This document shows, one piece after another, positions 1 through 10,200 of a stretch of DNA of 64,000 nt. The stretch comes from Myxococcales bacterium. GTDB taxonomy: Bacteria; Myxococcota_A; Polyangia; Palsa-1104; JAEUJZ01. The notes below the pieces were generated by a model, which had not been told where the DNA came from, made no database searches, and saw nothing but the letters and a program-made list of their open reading frames with translations. The DNA is taken from positions 20,516-84,515 of the forward strand of contig JAEUKA010000046.1 of NCBI GenBank assembly GCA_016794465.1, in the 5' to 3' direction. A program made the position numbers and the translations under genes. Each line of letters opens with the position of its first letter. Position 1 is the stretch's first letter.

Positions 1-1753
1 AGGCGCCAAACAGCTTGTGTACGTACCGCATGTCGAAGCCTGCGCCGTTGTCTCTCACAAAGTAGGAACGCGGATTCGCAGAGCCCTCTGTTACTCCGAA
101 CTCGATCTGGGCCTGCGCTCGCTTGCTCGTAAACTTCCACGCATTCCCAAGCAGGTTGTCGAGCATGATGGTCAGCAGCCGAGGGTCCCCGACCGTGGTC
201 ATTCCGGGCTGAATCTGTACGTCAACCCGGCGGTGCGGTTCACGCTGTCGCAAGCGATTCACCACGGTGGCAGCCAAGACAGACAGGTTGACCGGCTGCT
301 GCGAGAGCTCACTACGCGTCACCCGTGACAGCTCCAGCAGATCATTGATGAGCTGCGCCATCAGCTGGGCGGACTCCCGAACGTAGCGCAGATAGCGCTT
401 CCCTTCGTCATCCAGCTTGTCGTGACAGTCCTCGAGCAGCGCTTGGCTAAAGCCATCAATGCTCCGCAGCGGAGCCCGCAGATCGTGCGCAACGGAATAG
501 GTGAACGCCTCTAGCTCTCTGTTGACCGCTTCTGTCGCTTCCTTGGCACGCACAAGCTGCAGCTGGATTCGCTTCAGCTCACTGATGTCGCGCGCAATCT
601 TGGACACTCCGATGATCTCGCCATCGACGCTGCGGATCGGAGACAGAGTCACCGACACCTCCAGCTCTTTTCCGTTTTTGCGAAGATACTTTGTCTCGAA
701 GTGAGAGATGTGTTCGCCGCGAATCAGTCGCTCCGCCAGCTGAGCTTCCAACGCCGCGCGCTCGGGAAGGAAGAGCGCATCGATCGACCTCCCAATCATC
801 TCGTGTGCAGAGTAGCCAAACATCCGCTCCGCAGAGCGATTCCAGTTGGTCACCACTCCATCGATTCTGCGACCAATGATCGCGTCATCAGAGTCATGAA
901 CGATTGCTGCCAGCCGATTCCTGCGCTCGGTGACATCCAGAGACAGAATGCAGAGTCCCTGCGGAACCGGAATCATCCGCAGCTCGAAACAGATCTGCGC
1001 TCCATCCGGAAAGGTAAAGTCATTCTCGAATCGCTCGACCGTGCGCTGCGACATACACCGGCGGATCACCACAAACAGCGGCGTGTCTTCGATGCCCGGA
1101 TAGCACTCCATCATCGTCCGTCCGAGCAGTGCCGCCTTCGGTCGCCGCGCCTGGGTCACCACCAGATCGTTGAGGTACAGATAGCGAAACTCGAAGTCGA
1201 TGACCTGGCACCCTTCGAGCAGTCGATCGAGCACATCTCGCGACAGGTTGGCCGATTGAAGCGCCGCCTCCTGAAGTCTCTGCTGAGTAATGTCTTCGAC
1301 GTGGACGGCCCGATACTGCGGCGTACGGTGCCTGTCCTTGACCGACGTGATGTTGATCCGGACCGGAAAGCGCGTTCCGTCTTTGCGAACGTGCTCCGCT
1401 TCCAGCGAGAACTGACCCCGCCCATGCGCGCACTCGAGCTGCATTCCCAGCTGCGACCGGAATGGCTCCGCAAACAGCTCGATGATCGGCCGATCGCGCA
1501 GCTCTTCGGTGGTATAGCCGTGCATCTGCGCGAAGGCCCGGTTCACCGCCGCCAGCTTCTGGCCATCTTGGGAGCTGATCGCGATGCCCCACTTGGCATC
1601 CTCAAACAAGTGCGCCCAGGTGCGCAGCTCGTCTTCCGCCAGCTTGAGCGAGGTGAGGCCCGTGGGCTCCCCGCTGTCTTGGCGAACCTGCTCGTACAGC
1701 TCTTGCTTCAAGTCGTGCGAGGGTTGATCCGTCAAACCTTGGTACTCCGACAC
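1..1753 (-). CDS. PAS-domain sensor histidine kinase, C-terminus cut by window edge
   Basis: A sensor kinase read on the minus strand, with 584 residues visible and no stop before the window edge. Three successive PAS-like modules come first (for example LFEDAKWGIAISSQDG and the later VRKDGTRFPVRINITSV and HVEDITQQ ends), then a HisKA domain with the phospho-acceptor in FTYSVAHDLRAPLRSIDGF (His about residue 423), an N box LLGNAWKFT, and a G1 box with DNGAGFDM. The frame ends at HKLFGA, so the F and G2 boxes lie outside the window. No signal peptide or membrane segment is seen, so it is probably cytoplasmic. I chose the GTG at 1753; another in-frame GTG lies at 1792, but a TATAAA -10-like box at 1793-1798 touches it and favours the downstream start. 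The motif set is that of bacteriophytochrome-like light/redox kinases, but the signal sensed cannot be told. Confidence 0.9.
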   Translation of the reverse strand, partial: MSEYQGLTDQPSHDLKQELYEQVRQDSGEPTGLTSLKLAEDELRTWAHLFEDAKWGIAISSQDGQKLAAVNRAFAQMHGYTTEELRDRPIIELFAEPFRSQLGMQLECAHGRGQFSLEAEHVRKDGTRFPVRINITSVKDRHRTPQYRAVHVEDITQQRLQEAALQSANLSRDVLDRLLEGCQVIDFEFRYLYLNDLVVTQARRPKAALLGRTMMECYPGIEDTPLFVVIRRCMSQRTVERFENDFTFPDGAQICFELRMIPVPQGLCILSLDVTERRNRLAAIVHDSDDAIIGRRIDGVVTNWNRSAERMFGYSAHEMIGRSIDALFLPERAALEAQLAERLIRGEHISHFETKYLRKNGKELEVSVTLSPIRSVDGEIIGVSKIARDISELKRIQLQLVRAKEATEAVNRELEAFTYSVAHDLRAPLRSIDGFSQALLEDCHDKLDDEGKRYLRYVRESAQLMAQLINDLLELSRVTRSELSQQPVNLSVLAATVVNRLRQREPHRRVDVQIQPGMTTVGDPRLLTIMLDNLLGNAWKFTSKRAQAQIEFGVTEGSANPRSYFVRDNGAGFDMRYVHKLFGA

Positions 1754-2191
1754 TGTGACTGATACGTAGGCCGGCCCGGCAGCTCTAATCACTTTATACT
1801 GCGGCGTAGGGAAATGCTGTGTCCATCACAAATTGCGACCCACTGTCGGACATATCGCGCCGCAGCGTAAGCGACTGCCCGAGCAACTGGCCAGCTGCTG
1901 AGGCTGCGTCAGCCACGAAAACCCAGCGGATGTCAGCCCCCAAAGCCATATCCACACATCACCATAAATGTATGACACGAGATTAAATACTCTTTGAATA
2001 TACTTCAATTTCTCAGTTACTGCAAAAATGCCAAATATCGAAGCCCGATAGGAATCAACTATAAGCCACAGCGCAGCACGAACGGAGTCATCCTGACGCA
2101 GCGGCCAGCGGAGCCAACGCGACGGCCCAGCCGGGGACGCGATCACCCCACCCTGGTCGCAGACAGCCCCCGACTCCCCCCAGAGTCGCGA
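1754..2191. other. Intergenic region with AT-rich island
   Basis: About 440 bases between two minus-strand genes. The part from about 1940 to 2060 is clearly AT-richer than its surroundings. A TATAAA-like -10 box for the histidine kinase lies at 1793-1798 on the minus strand. A short inverted repeat (CGACTC at 2171-2176, GAGTCG at 2183-2188, 6-base loop) sits just after the Ser/Thr kinase stop; it has no T tract and is at best a weak terminator. A 106-codon minus-strand frame over 1826-2146 has no family features and I do not call it. Confidence 0.4.
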
Positions 2192-3472
2192 CTATTCCGT
2201 CTTGCCCCAGCGACCCCGCAGCCGCGCCCACAGTCCTTTGGGTCCAGCCGGATTGGTCGGCTGGGTCACTTCCGGAGCCGCCCCCGGAGTCGGCAGGGCC
2301 ACCGGCTCGCCACTCTTCGCCGACGGCTCGGTCCCCGCCACCAGCTGCGCCAGCTTTTCATCGGAAGCACGCAGCGACTTGATCTGCAGCTGCACCCCGC
2401 CTACCGAGCCCACCACACCTTCCACAGCGGTCATCACCATCGAGGCATCGCGGTCTTCCCCAGAGGGCAGCTCGACGCGCTGACAGGCGGCAATCTCGGC
2501 CATCTCGGTGTCGTAGTCGGCGCGGAACAGCGTCCGCACATGCTCGACGATCTCTTTGTTCGGATCGAAGCGATACGGAGCCAAAAACGTGTGCAGATCC
2601 TGCGCCAGTTCCTGCGCCGAGCCATAGCGATCGGCCACATCCCGGGCCAGCGCCTTCATCACAATCCGATCGAGCGCTTCGGGCACACGGCGGTTGAACT
2701 TCGATGGAGGCAGCACCTCGGCGTTGCGCACCCGCTCCATCAGCTGAAACTCGGTATCGCCGCGAAACAGCTTCTCGGTGGTGAGCATCTCGTGGAGGAT
2801 AATTCCCGTCGAGAACACATCCGTCCGCGCATCGACCGGCATGCCGCGAATCTGCTCCGGCGACATATAGCTGAACTTGCCCTTGAGGACGCCGATCTCT
2901 GACGTGAACTTGACCATCGCCTGGGCAATTCCGAAGTCGAGCAGCTTGACGCTGCCATCCCAGCCAATGCGAACATTCGACGGTGAGACATCGCGGTTGA
3001 CGATCGCCAGCGGCTTGCCGTCCGCGTCGTTGAGGGTATGCGCGTGATGCAGTCCTTCGCTCATCTTGGCGGCGATGTAGCACGCGTGTGGCAGCGGAAT
3101 GCGCGAGCCTGTCTCCTGACAGCGACGGAGAATCTGGGTCAGATCCTTGCCGCCGATGTACTCCATGGCGATGAAGTAGCGGCCTTCGGTGCGACCGATC
3201 TCGAACGTGCGCACGATGCTGTCATGGCTGAGCAGCACCGCCAGCTTGCCCTCCCGCACGAACATCTCGACAAAGCGCGTCTCTTTGGCGAGCTGCGAGC
3301 GCATGCACTTGATGGCATAGAGCCGACCGCCGCTCTGACGACTGCGAGCACGGTAGACCTCGGCCATACCGCCGCGCGCGATCAGCCCCAGAAGCAAGTA
3401 CTTGCCGAAAGCCTGCGGGTTTTCAGGCGACCCAGGATCGAGTTTGTCGGCTGCAGAATCCATTACGCCCAA
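2192..3472 (-). CDS. Ser/Thr protein kinase (Hanks type), cytoplasmic
   Basis: A 426-residue eukaryotic-type protein kinase. The glycine-rich loop reads LIARGGMAEVYRA, the ATP-anchoring lysine is K55 in YAIKCM, the helix C glutamate is probably E74, and the DFG motif is LLDFGIAQA (D179). The activation segment ends in YMSPEQIRG. The catalytic loop is NRDVSPSNV (N159-R160-D161), so the usual His of HRD is Asn; the catalytic Asp is kept, so activity is likely. The VSPSN form of the loop is common in myxobacterial kinases. The last 130 residues are Pro/Ala-rich, without a transmembrane segment, so this is a soluble kinase unlike the membrane-anchored PASTA kinases. It stands alone between the PAS kinase and the divergent ATPase gene. 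Substrates are unknown. Confidence 0.9.
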   Translation of the reverse strand: MGVMDSAADKLDPGSPENPQAFGKYLLLGLIARGGMAEVYRARSRQSGGRLYAIKCMRSQLAKETRFVEMFVREGKLAVLLSHDSIVRTFEIGRTEGRYFIAMEYIGGKDLTQILRRCQETGSRIPLPHACYIAAKMSEGLHHAHTLNDADGKPLAIVNRDVSPSNVRIGWDGSVKLLDFGIAQAMVKFTSEIGVLKGKFSYMSPEQIRGMPVDARTDVFSTGIILHEMLTTEKLFRGDTEFQLMERVRNAEVLPPSKFNRRVPEALDRIVMKALARDVADRYGSAQELAQDLHTFLAPYRFDPNKEIVEHVRTLFRADYDTEMAEIAACQRVELPSGEDRDASMVMTAVEGVVGSVGGVQLQIKSLRASDEKLAQLVAGTEPSAKSGEPVALPTPGAAPEVTQPTNPAGPKGLWARLRGRWGKTE

Positions 3473-3697
3473 GTGTAATTTCAGACCTTATCAGCCCGTC
3501 GCCATCCTGTCTACGCGTGACTCCCGACGTGGGGGCCTGTGGGCAAACAGAACTGCTAAGCAGCGTATCGACAGACCGTAGCCAAGCACTTTACCATGTG
3601 GTCTTGGGCTTTTGTGCAGCACATCACGAGCAACCCTGTGATCGGGTGCAGCAAGAGCCGACTCTGCAACCAAATCGGTAATGAACGGGCGATCGCC

Positions 3698-4765
3698 ATG
3701 GGTCATGCACACGTTGGGACGGGCACGGGAGCGAGGCCACGCGTCGAACAGCGCGAGCGAGCGGTGGCCATCGTCGTAGAACGCAATCGCAGCACGGGCA
3801 AGCGCTTGGCCAGGCTGCTGGTCAGCGCCGGTTATACCGTCAAGACCTACGAAGACGAGACGACCGCCATTGCGCCGATTCTGCACAGCGATCCCCAGAT
3901 CGGGCTGTGGCTGGTGGTGGGAGAAGCAGCAGCAGCGGCGGCGATCACGGAAGGACTCAAGACTCCACCGGCTGGTAAGCGCGCCGTTGGGGTGATCTAT
4001 GGAAATGGCGATGAGATCGACACCGCCGCGCTGTTTGAGCATGCCGGTATTGCTGCGGTGCTGGGGCTCAAGCCCTCGTCCGGTCGCCCCGATCTAGAGA
4101 GTGAGCTGCTGAGCATTGCGTCGTTTTTGCGCGGCCAGCCGCTGCTGCCGGTCCAAGGCTTTCTGCTCTGGGGTGCGCAGTCGTTTTCGGCCAGCATGAC
4201 CAACATTGGCGGTCGTGACGCCGCCGAGTCGCGCCTCGTCAAGCTGTGTAGCGAACACCTCAACATCTCGCGCCGCATCGCCGATAGCCTGGCCGAGGTC
4301 GTTCACGAGCTCATCACCAACGCAATGTATGACGCTCCCGTCGACGCCCAGGGCCGCACTCGCTACGCCCACGACCGCACCGCTCACATCGAGCTACCCG
4401 CCGAAGACAAAGTCATCTTTCGATACGGCACCGATGGCATCCGCCTCGCGGTCGAGGTCGTTGATCGCTTTGGCCGGCTCAAGCGGTCGGATCTTGTGCG
4501 GTCGCTGCGTCGCGCCCAGAGTGGTCAGGTCAACCGAGGCCAAGGTGGCGCCGGCATCGGACTGTCGCTGGTTTGTCGAACTTGTCCGCTTTTGCAGGTC
4601 GATGTCGAACCGGGCTGTCGCACCAGACTCACTGCCGTCATCGATCTAGAACCAGGGCGGGCGACCGAAGGTGCGAAGCCCGGTCGCAGTATCATCTTTC
4701 CAGACTTGGCCGCCCACGCGGTCAGGCCAGACTTGACCGGCCACCCGGTTAGGCACGATTCTTAA
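3698..4765 (+). CDS. RsbW-like HATPase protein with receiver-like N-terminus
   Basis: A 355-residue protein ending in a GHKL ATPase domain. The N box is EVVHELITNAMYDAP and the G2 box is GQGGAGIGLSL, as in anti-sigma factor kinases and myxobacterial stand-alone ATPases. Residues 20-130 begin VAIVVERNRSTGKRLARLL and look like a response-regulator fold, but I see no canonical acceptor Asp pocket, so this half may be a pseudo-receiver. No HisKA domain is seen. The frame stays open upstream to 3596, but the ATG at 3698 starts the recognisable domain and is preferred. The stop lies 14 bases before the next gene, which carries STAS domains, the classical partners of such ATPases. A partner-switching pair is therefore inferred. 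Confidence 0.75.
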   Translation: MGHAHVGTGTGARPRVEQRERAVAIVVERNRSTGKRLARLLVSAGYTVKTYEDETTAIAPILHSDPQIGLWLVVGEAAAAAAITEGLKTPPAGKRAVGVIYGNGDEIDTAALFEHAGIAAVLGLKPSSGRPDLESELLSIASFLRGQPLLPVQGFLLWGAQSFSASMTNIGGRDAAESRLVKLCSEHLNISRRIADSLAEVVHELITNAMYDAPVDAQGRTRYAHDRTAHIELPAEDKVIFRYGTDGIRLAVEVVDRFGRLKRSDLVRSLRRAQSGQVNRGQGGAGIGLSLVCRTCPLLQVDVEPGCRTRLTAVIDLEPGRATEGAKPGRSIIFPDLAAHAVRPDLTGHPVRHDS

Positions 4766-4779
4766 GGTAGGCTGCCGTC

Positions 4780-7221
4780 GTGAATTACGAAGAACGTTCA
4801 GGCATGTTGGGGGCTGTCCAGCCTCCGCCCAAGCTCCTCATCGAGCGTCTGTCGGACGGCGACGTGACCTGCCTGCGCCTGATGGGGACGATCGACGAAC
4901 AGTTCGATGCCCCAGGCCTGGCCCAGACCATCGCCTGCCGCTACCTCGTCCTCGACTTGGGTGGAGTGGACCGCATCTCGTCGTTTGGTATCCGTCAGTG
5001 GATCGACTTCGTCCAGCACATCGCGCCGCGACTGGCTGGCGTCTACTACGTCGAGTGTTCGCCCAAGGTCGTCGACCAGTTCAACATGGTCGCCAACTTC
5101 GGTGGCCCCGGATACATCGTCTCCTTCTACGCGCCGTATCGCTGTGAGTCGTGCGATCAGGAAAAGCGTCACTTGTTCCGCACCGACGAGGAAACTCCGG
5201 TGTGGCGCGCCGGTCAGGCCCCAGCCACCACCTGTCAGACCTGCGGCAATAAGGAAGACTTCGACGAGAACCCGGCGATGTACTTTAACTACGTCGCTCA
5301 GCAGCCGATCCAGGCGATCCCGCCGGCGGTGATGCAGTTTCTGCGGGTCCACCTGAACTACGGACAAGGTGGTCAGCGCAAGCTGCGCATCGAGAAGCGG
5401 ATCGAAGGCCGCTGCACCTACATCAAGCTGTCAGGCGATCTCGATAGCGATCTGAAGCCCGAGAAGCTGGCCGACGGACTCGAAGGCGAGGTCGTGGTCG
5501 ATCTGGGTGGCATCTTGTCGATCGATCCCGTCGGTACGGCGCACTGGCGCAAGCTGATGCGAACGCTCGATGGCAAGACCGGCACCGACGAGTCGGTCGA
5601 GCGGATCAGCTTCATCGCCGTCCCCGCCGTCTTTTTGGAGCGACTTGGCAAGCCCGAAGACCTCACCCGCAAGGGTCAGGTGCTGTCGCTGATCATTCCG
5701 TACAACTGCTCGCGCTGCCGGGCGACGACGCCGAAGCTGGTCGATTTTACGATGCACGGCGACGAGTTGCGGGCCGGTCGAGTGCCTCGCATCAAGTGCG
5801 CGCTGTGCGGTGGTCCGGTCACGTGTGTCGTCTCAGAGACTTGGTTTAACCGTCTGCAGACGCTGCCGCAGCCGCAGGTGACGCCGGATCTCAAGTCGAC
5901 GATTGCTCGGCTGACCGCTGCGCCGGCTCCGCAGACGCCCCGCTCGACGATGGCCGGTCCAGCCATGCCGACACCGTCGGGTCCAGCGCCTCAGTCGGGA
6001 ACTCCGTCGTGGTCACCGCAGCCGATGTCAGGCGGTCCGCAGCAGCCGCAGACACCGACGTGGACGCCGCAGCCAACGCCATCGCCGATGGCCATGAGTG
6101 GACCGCGCTCGACGATGGGCGGATCGCTGGGACAGTCGAGTGCCGCGTTCTCGCGTCCAGATCTGCGAGCCGTGAGCCAAGCGACCAGCGCCACTCCGTC
6201 GGCACCACTGCCACCGCCACCACAGGGCATTTTTGGCAAGCTCCAGAACATTCCCGGACTGCTGCCGGGTCTGTTGGTGGTGATGCTGTCGCTGTCGGGC
6301 GCGATCGTGTACCGAATCCTCGCGACGCCGGCCGGTCGCAGTGGCGCCGATTGGAAAGTCGTCGAGTCGTCGACGCCCAAAGCCCCCGCCTGGCATGACA
6401 GCAAGTTCAGCGGTGATGGCACCAAGTTTGTGGGTCACTCGACGCTGGCAGCCGATCGCAACGATGCGCTCGAGCGCGCCGACATTGCCGCCCAGGCCGA
6501 GCTGGTCGGCAAGCTGGCCGAGGAGCTGGAAACCAAAGATCCCGACTGGCGCAAGGTCATTCAGCCGCTGTTTGCACCGACGCAGCAAGCGCTCAAGGAC
6601 GAGCTGGAAAAGGCGCAGAAGAGCATCAAGCCGACCGACGATCCCGCGACGGTGGAAACGCAGCTTGCACCGGCTCGCGATCATCAGTTTGAGCTGCAAA
6701 AGCGAGCTGCCGCGTCGTTCAAACAGAGCCTCGGCGACGCGTCACCACCGACGCAGACGCAGTACTGGGAAAAGCGGGCCCGCACCAGCAAAGGGACGCG
6801 CGAGGTCGGCTTTGCTGCCTCGACAGCGATCGATCTCGACAAAGCGGCGTTCGACAAGCTGGTCAACGTGTTTCGTCAGACGGAAGCCGCCGCCAAGGTC
6901 AAGGTCGTGCCGTTCTTCCCGCTGCTGGCGATGCGCTTTGATGCCTCGGTGCGTGGTCCGGTGGTGATCGAGGTCGATGACAGCAGCCCGCTCGCCCCGT
7001 CGGGAATCAAGGCTGGCGACATCGTGCTGTCCGTGCTTGGTCGGGAAGTGCGCACCCCGAGCGACTTCGCCAAGCAGATCGACCCAGCGGTCAAAGATCT
7101 GCCAAGCCACGATCTGGTCCTCAAAGTGCAGCGCGGCAAAGAGCTGGTTGATCTGAAGCTGGCTTCTACCAAAGCGATGCCTAAGAAGGGCCCGATGCCG
7201 GTCAAGAAAGTCGGCAAGTAG
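4780..7221 (+). CDS. STAS / zinc-ribbon tandem membrane protein with C-terminal PDZ domain
   Basis: An 813-residue protein starting at a GTG, 8 bases after an AAGGTAGG ribosome-binding site that overlaps the previous stop region. Domain order by eye: a STAS-like domain (about 20-118, VLDLGGVDRISSFGIRQW), a zinc ribbon (CESC near 122, CQTC near 151), a second STAS-like domain (about 205-300, VVDLGGILSIDPVGTAHW), a second zinc ribbon (CSRC near 310, CALC near 346), a Pro/Gln/Ser-rich linker, one membrane helix (about 494-515, LPGLLVVMLSLSGAIVYRIL), an LPP20-like segment (about 540-590) and a PDZ domain (about 707-793, GIKAGDIVLSVLG). The first STAS keeps Ser at the phospho-acceptor position; the second has Pro there and may be inert. 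It pairs with the upstream ATPase. The architecture links cytoplasmic partner switching to a periplasmic PDZ sensor; function is unknown. Confidence 0.75.
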   Translation: MNYEERSGMLGAVQPPPKLLIERLSDGDVTCLRLMGTIDEQFDAPGLAQTIACRYLVLDLGGVDRISSFGIRQWIDFVQHIAPRLAGVYYVECSPKVVDQFNMVANFGGPGYIVSFYAPYRCESCDQEKRHLFRTDEETPVWRAGQAPATTCQTCGNKEDFDENPAMYFNYVAQQPIQAIPPAVMQFLRVHLNYGQGGQRKLRIEKRIEGRCTYIKLSGDLDSDLKPEKLADGLEGEVVVDLGGILSIDPVGTAHWRKLMRTLDGKTGTDESVERISFIAVPAVFLERLGKPEDLTRKGQVLSLIIPYNCSRCRATTPKLVDFTMHGDELRAGRVPRIKCALCGGPVTCVVSETWFNRLQTLPQPQVTPDLKSTIARLTAAPAPQTPRSTMAGPAMPTPSGPAPQSGTPSWSPQPMSGGPQQPQTPTWTPQPTPSPMAMSGPRSTMGGSLGQSSAAFSRPDLRAVSQATSATPSAPLPPPPQGIFGKLQNIPGLLPGLLVVMLSLSGAIVYRILATPAGRSGADWKVVESSTPKAPAWHDSKFSGDGTKFVGHSTLAADRNDALERADIAAQAELVGKLAEELETKDPDWRKVIQPLFAPTQQALKDELEKAQKSIKPTDDPATVETQLAPARDHQFELQKRAAASFKQSLGDASPPTQTQYWEKRARTSKGTREVGFAASTAIDLDKAAFDKLVNVFRQTEAAAKVKVVPFFPLLAMRFDASVRGPVVIEVDDSSPLAPSGIKAGDIVLSVLGREVRTPSDFAKQIDPAVKDLPSHDLVLKVQRGKELVDLKLASTKAMPKKGPMPVKKVGK

Positions 7222-7279
7222 CGCACTCTCCCGTCAGCGTCGTCGCAGCCGTGCATTGTCCGCCGCCCCAAACGGCGAG

Positions 7280-10200
7280 ATGATGATCACCATGTCGATC
7301 CGATCGGTGATGAGTCGCTGGGCCCTGGCCCTCACGCTCGCTCTGTTGTCTGCCTGCAATCCTGAGCAAGTTACTCCCGTCGCTGATATGGCGGTGGCCG
7401 ATCTGCCCGAGGAGCCTCCCGAACCACCACTGCCCCGACTGGTGGTGCTAAACGAAATCCACTACGCGCCGACCGACAAGACGATTCGCGAGGAGTTCAT
7501 CGAGCTGGTCAGCGTCTCAGAATCGCCGGTCGATCTGTCGGGCTGGCAGCTGACCGGGGGCGTGACCTATACCTTCCCGGCGGGCACCACACTGGCACCT
7601 TCTGGCTATCTGGTCGTCGCCCAAGATCCGGCGGTCCTGGCGACTCGCTTTTCTGGGGTCAGTGCCCTCGGGCCGTTTCAAGGGGGCCTAAAAAGTGGCG
7701 GCGAGAGCGTGGTCCTGCGCGATGGCAGCGGTCGGCGCCGCGATGAAGTCGACTACGGACGCGGCTTCCCCTGGCCTACCGGCGGTGGCGACGGCGGCTA
7801 CTCGATCGAGAAGATCAACCCGCTGCTCGATGGACGACACGGCGGCAGCTGGCGACTATCCGCACCGACGGTCACCGGCAGCCCGCCCAACCGAGGCCCG
7901 ACGCCCGCTGCCCGCAATGCCGTCTACAGCGACAACGCCCCGCCGCTCATCGACAATGTCGGCCATCGTCCCGTGACCCCGCGCACCGGTGAGCCCATCA
8001 CCGTCACCGCCCGCATCACCGACAGCGATGGCGTCTCGAGCGTCAAATTGGAATACCAGATCGTCGAGCCCGGCGCCTATGTGCGCTTGACCGACGCTGC
8101 CTATGGCCAGGGCTGGACCTCGATCGTCATGCACGACGACGGCCTGGGCGGCGACGCAACCGCCCAAGACGGCGTCTTTTCCGCCATCGTCGATGCCGCC
8201 ACGTCAAAACACCGCCGCCTGATTCGCTACCGGATCACTGCCACCGACGGAACGGCTCGCTCGCTGCGAGTGCCTTATCCCGACGATCCCCAGCCCAACT
8301 TTGCTTGGTTTGTCTACGACGGCGTTCCCGCCTGGCGCGGCGCCGTCCAGCCCGCCGTCACTCCCGCGCGCGACTTCGGCGCCGACGTGATGTCACGCTT
8401 GCCGGTCTATCACCTGCTCGCCCTGGAAACCGACATCATCAACAGCCAGTACAACTCGGCCTACGAGAGCGCGCACTTCTTCGGCACGATGGTCTACGGC
8501 GGCACCGTCTACGACCACATCACCTTCGAGAACCGAGGCGAGTATTCGACCTACGTCTCGGGCAAGAACAAGTGGCGGTTTCACTTCGGACGCGGCCACG
8601 AATTCCAAGCCCACGACGACTTCGGCCAGCCGTATCGCGCTCGCTGGCGGACCATGAACCTGTCGGGGTGCGCCACACCGTGGGTTCCGCCCAATCGAGG
8701 CATGGCCTGTCTCGACGAGAGCGTCGCATTCCGACTGTATGCCCTGGCCGGCACCGTCGCTCCGCACATGAACTACCTGCACTTCCGCGTCATCGACGAA
8801 GCCGAGGAACAGAGCGCCACCGATCAATATCGCGGCGATCTGTGGGGTCTGTACGGAACCATCGAGCACACCGACGGCGCATTCCTCGACGAGCGCGAGC
8901 TACCCGACGGCAACGTCTACAAGATCGAAGGCGCCCAGGGCGACAAGCGCAACCAAGGTCCGCTGCCCCCGACCAGCTCTGCCGATTACGACATGTTCCG
9001 CGTCGGCTTCAACGCCGCCCAGCCAATCACGTGGTGGCGCAGCAACCTCGAGCTGCCCGCCTACTACGCCTTCCGCGCCATCGATCGCATCGTCAACAAC
9101 ATGGACCTGCGCGACGGCTGGAACCACTGCCAGTATCGCAATCCGCTGACCGGACGATGGACGCCGATGCCGTGGGATCTCGACATGCTGTACATGCCGG
9201 TCACGCACTGGTCGGGCGTGCTCAACTTGCAGAACTCGATCCTGCAGCATCCCGAGCTTCAAATTGAATATCGAAACCGCGCGCGGGAGCTTGGGGACTT
9301 GCTGCTGACCGACGATCAGCTTGGCGCGCTGGTCGATGAGCAAGCGGCGTTTGTCGGTCGCCCGGTGGCCGGCGGCACGCTGTCGTTTGCGCAGCTCGAT
9401 CAGTCGATGTGGAACTACCACCCGAGGACGGCGCTGGCCCATCGCGGCGCGTTTTATCGCAACCCGGCTTCAAACAGCTTCCGGGGCGGCGTCGTCAATC
9501 GAACCCTCCAGAGCGCCGATCACGCCGGCATGATGCGCTGGATCAAAGACTTCACCCTCAGCGGCTATGGCGCCATGCAGCTTGCCACTGAGATCGCCGA
9601 CGCCGCCATTCCCGACCGTCCAGCGATCAGTTACATCGGCAGCGCTGGCTTCCCTCTCGACGGCCTTCGCTTTCGCAGCAGCGCCTTTTCCGATCCCCAA
9701 GGCGCCGCCACCTTCGCCGCCATCCGCTGGCGCGTCGCCGAGATCACCCCCGCCAGCGTCACCCCCGACCTCAAGACACCGCGCCGCTACGAGATCGAGC
9801 CTTCGTGGGAGAGTCCGGTCCTTACGACGTTTAACGACACCATCAGCATTCCCGGCGACGTACTCCGCGTCGGCGCAGTCCACCGTGCCCGCGTACGGAT
9901 GATGGACAACACCGGTCGCTGGAGCCGCTGGTCACTTCCCGTCGAGTTCACCGTCGCTGGACCTATGCAGCCGCCGCCCCAGACCACCTCGCTGCGCATC
10001 ACCGAGCTGCACTTTCATCCCGCGTCTGACCTCCACGAGGAGTTCATCGAGCTTACGAACATCAGCAGCGTGCCGCTCGATGTCAGCTCTGTCTCGATCA
10101 CCGATGGCGTGCGCTTCCGCTTCGCCGACAGCGCAACCAAGCAGCTTGCCCCCGGTGAGCGCGTCGTGATTGTCGAAAACGTCGATGACTTCCGCGCTCG

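Noticed and set aside
701..1762. 353-codon plus-strand ORF
   Set aside because: It lies antisense to the PAS domains of the histidine kinase, whose motifs are clear.
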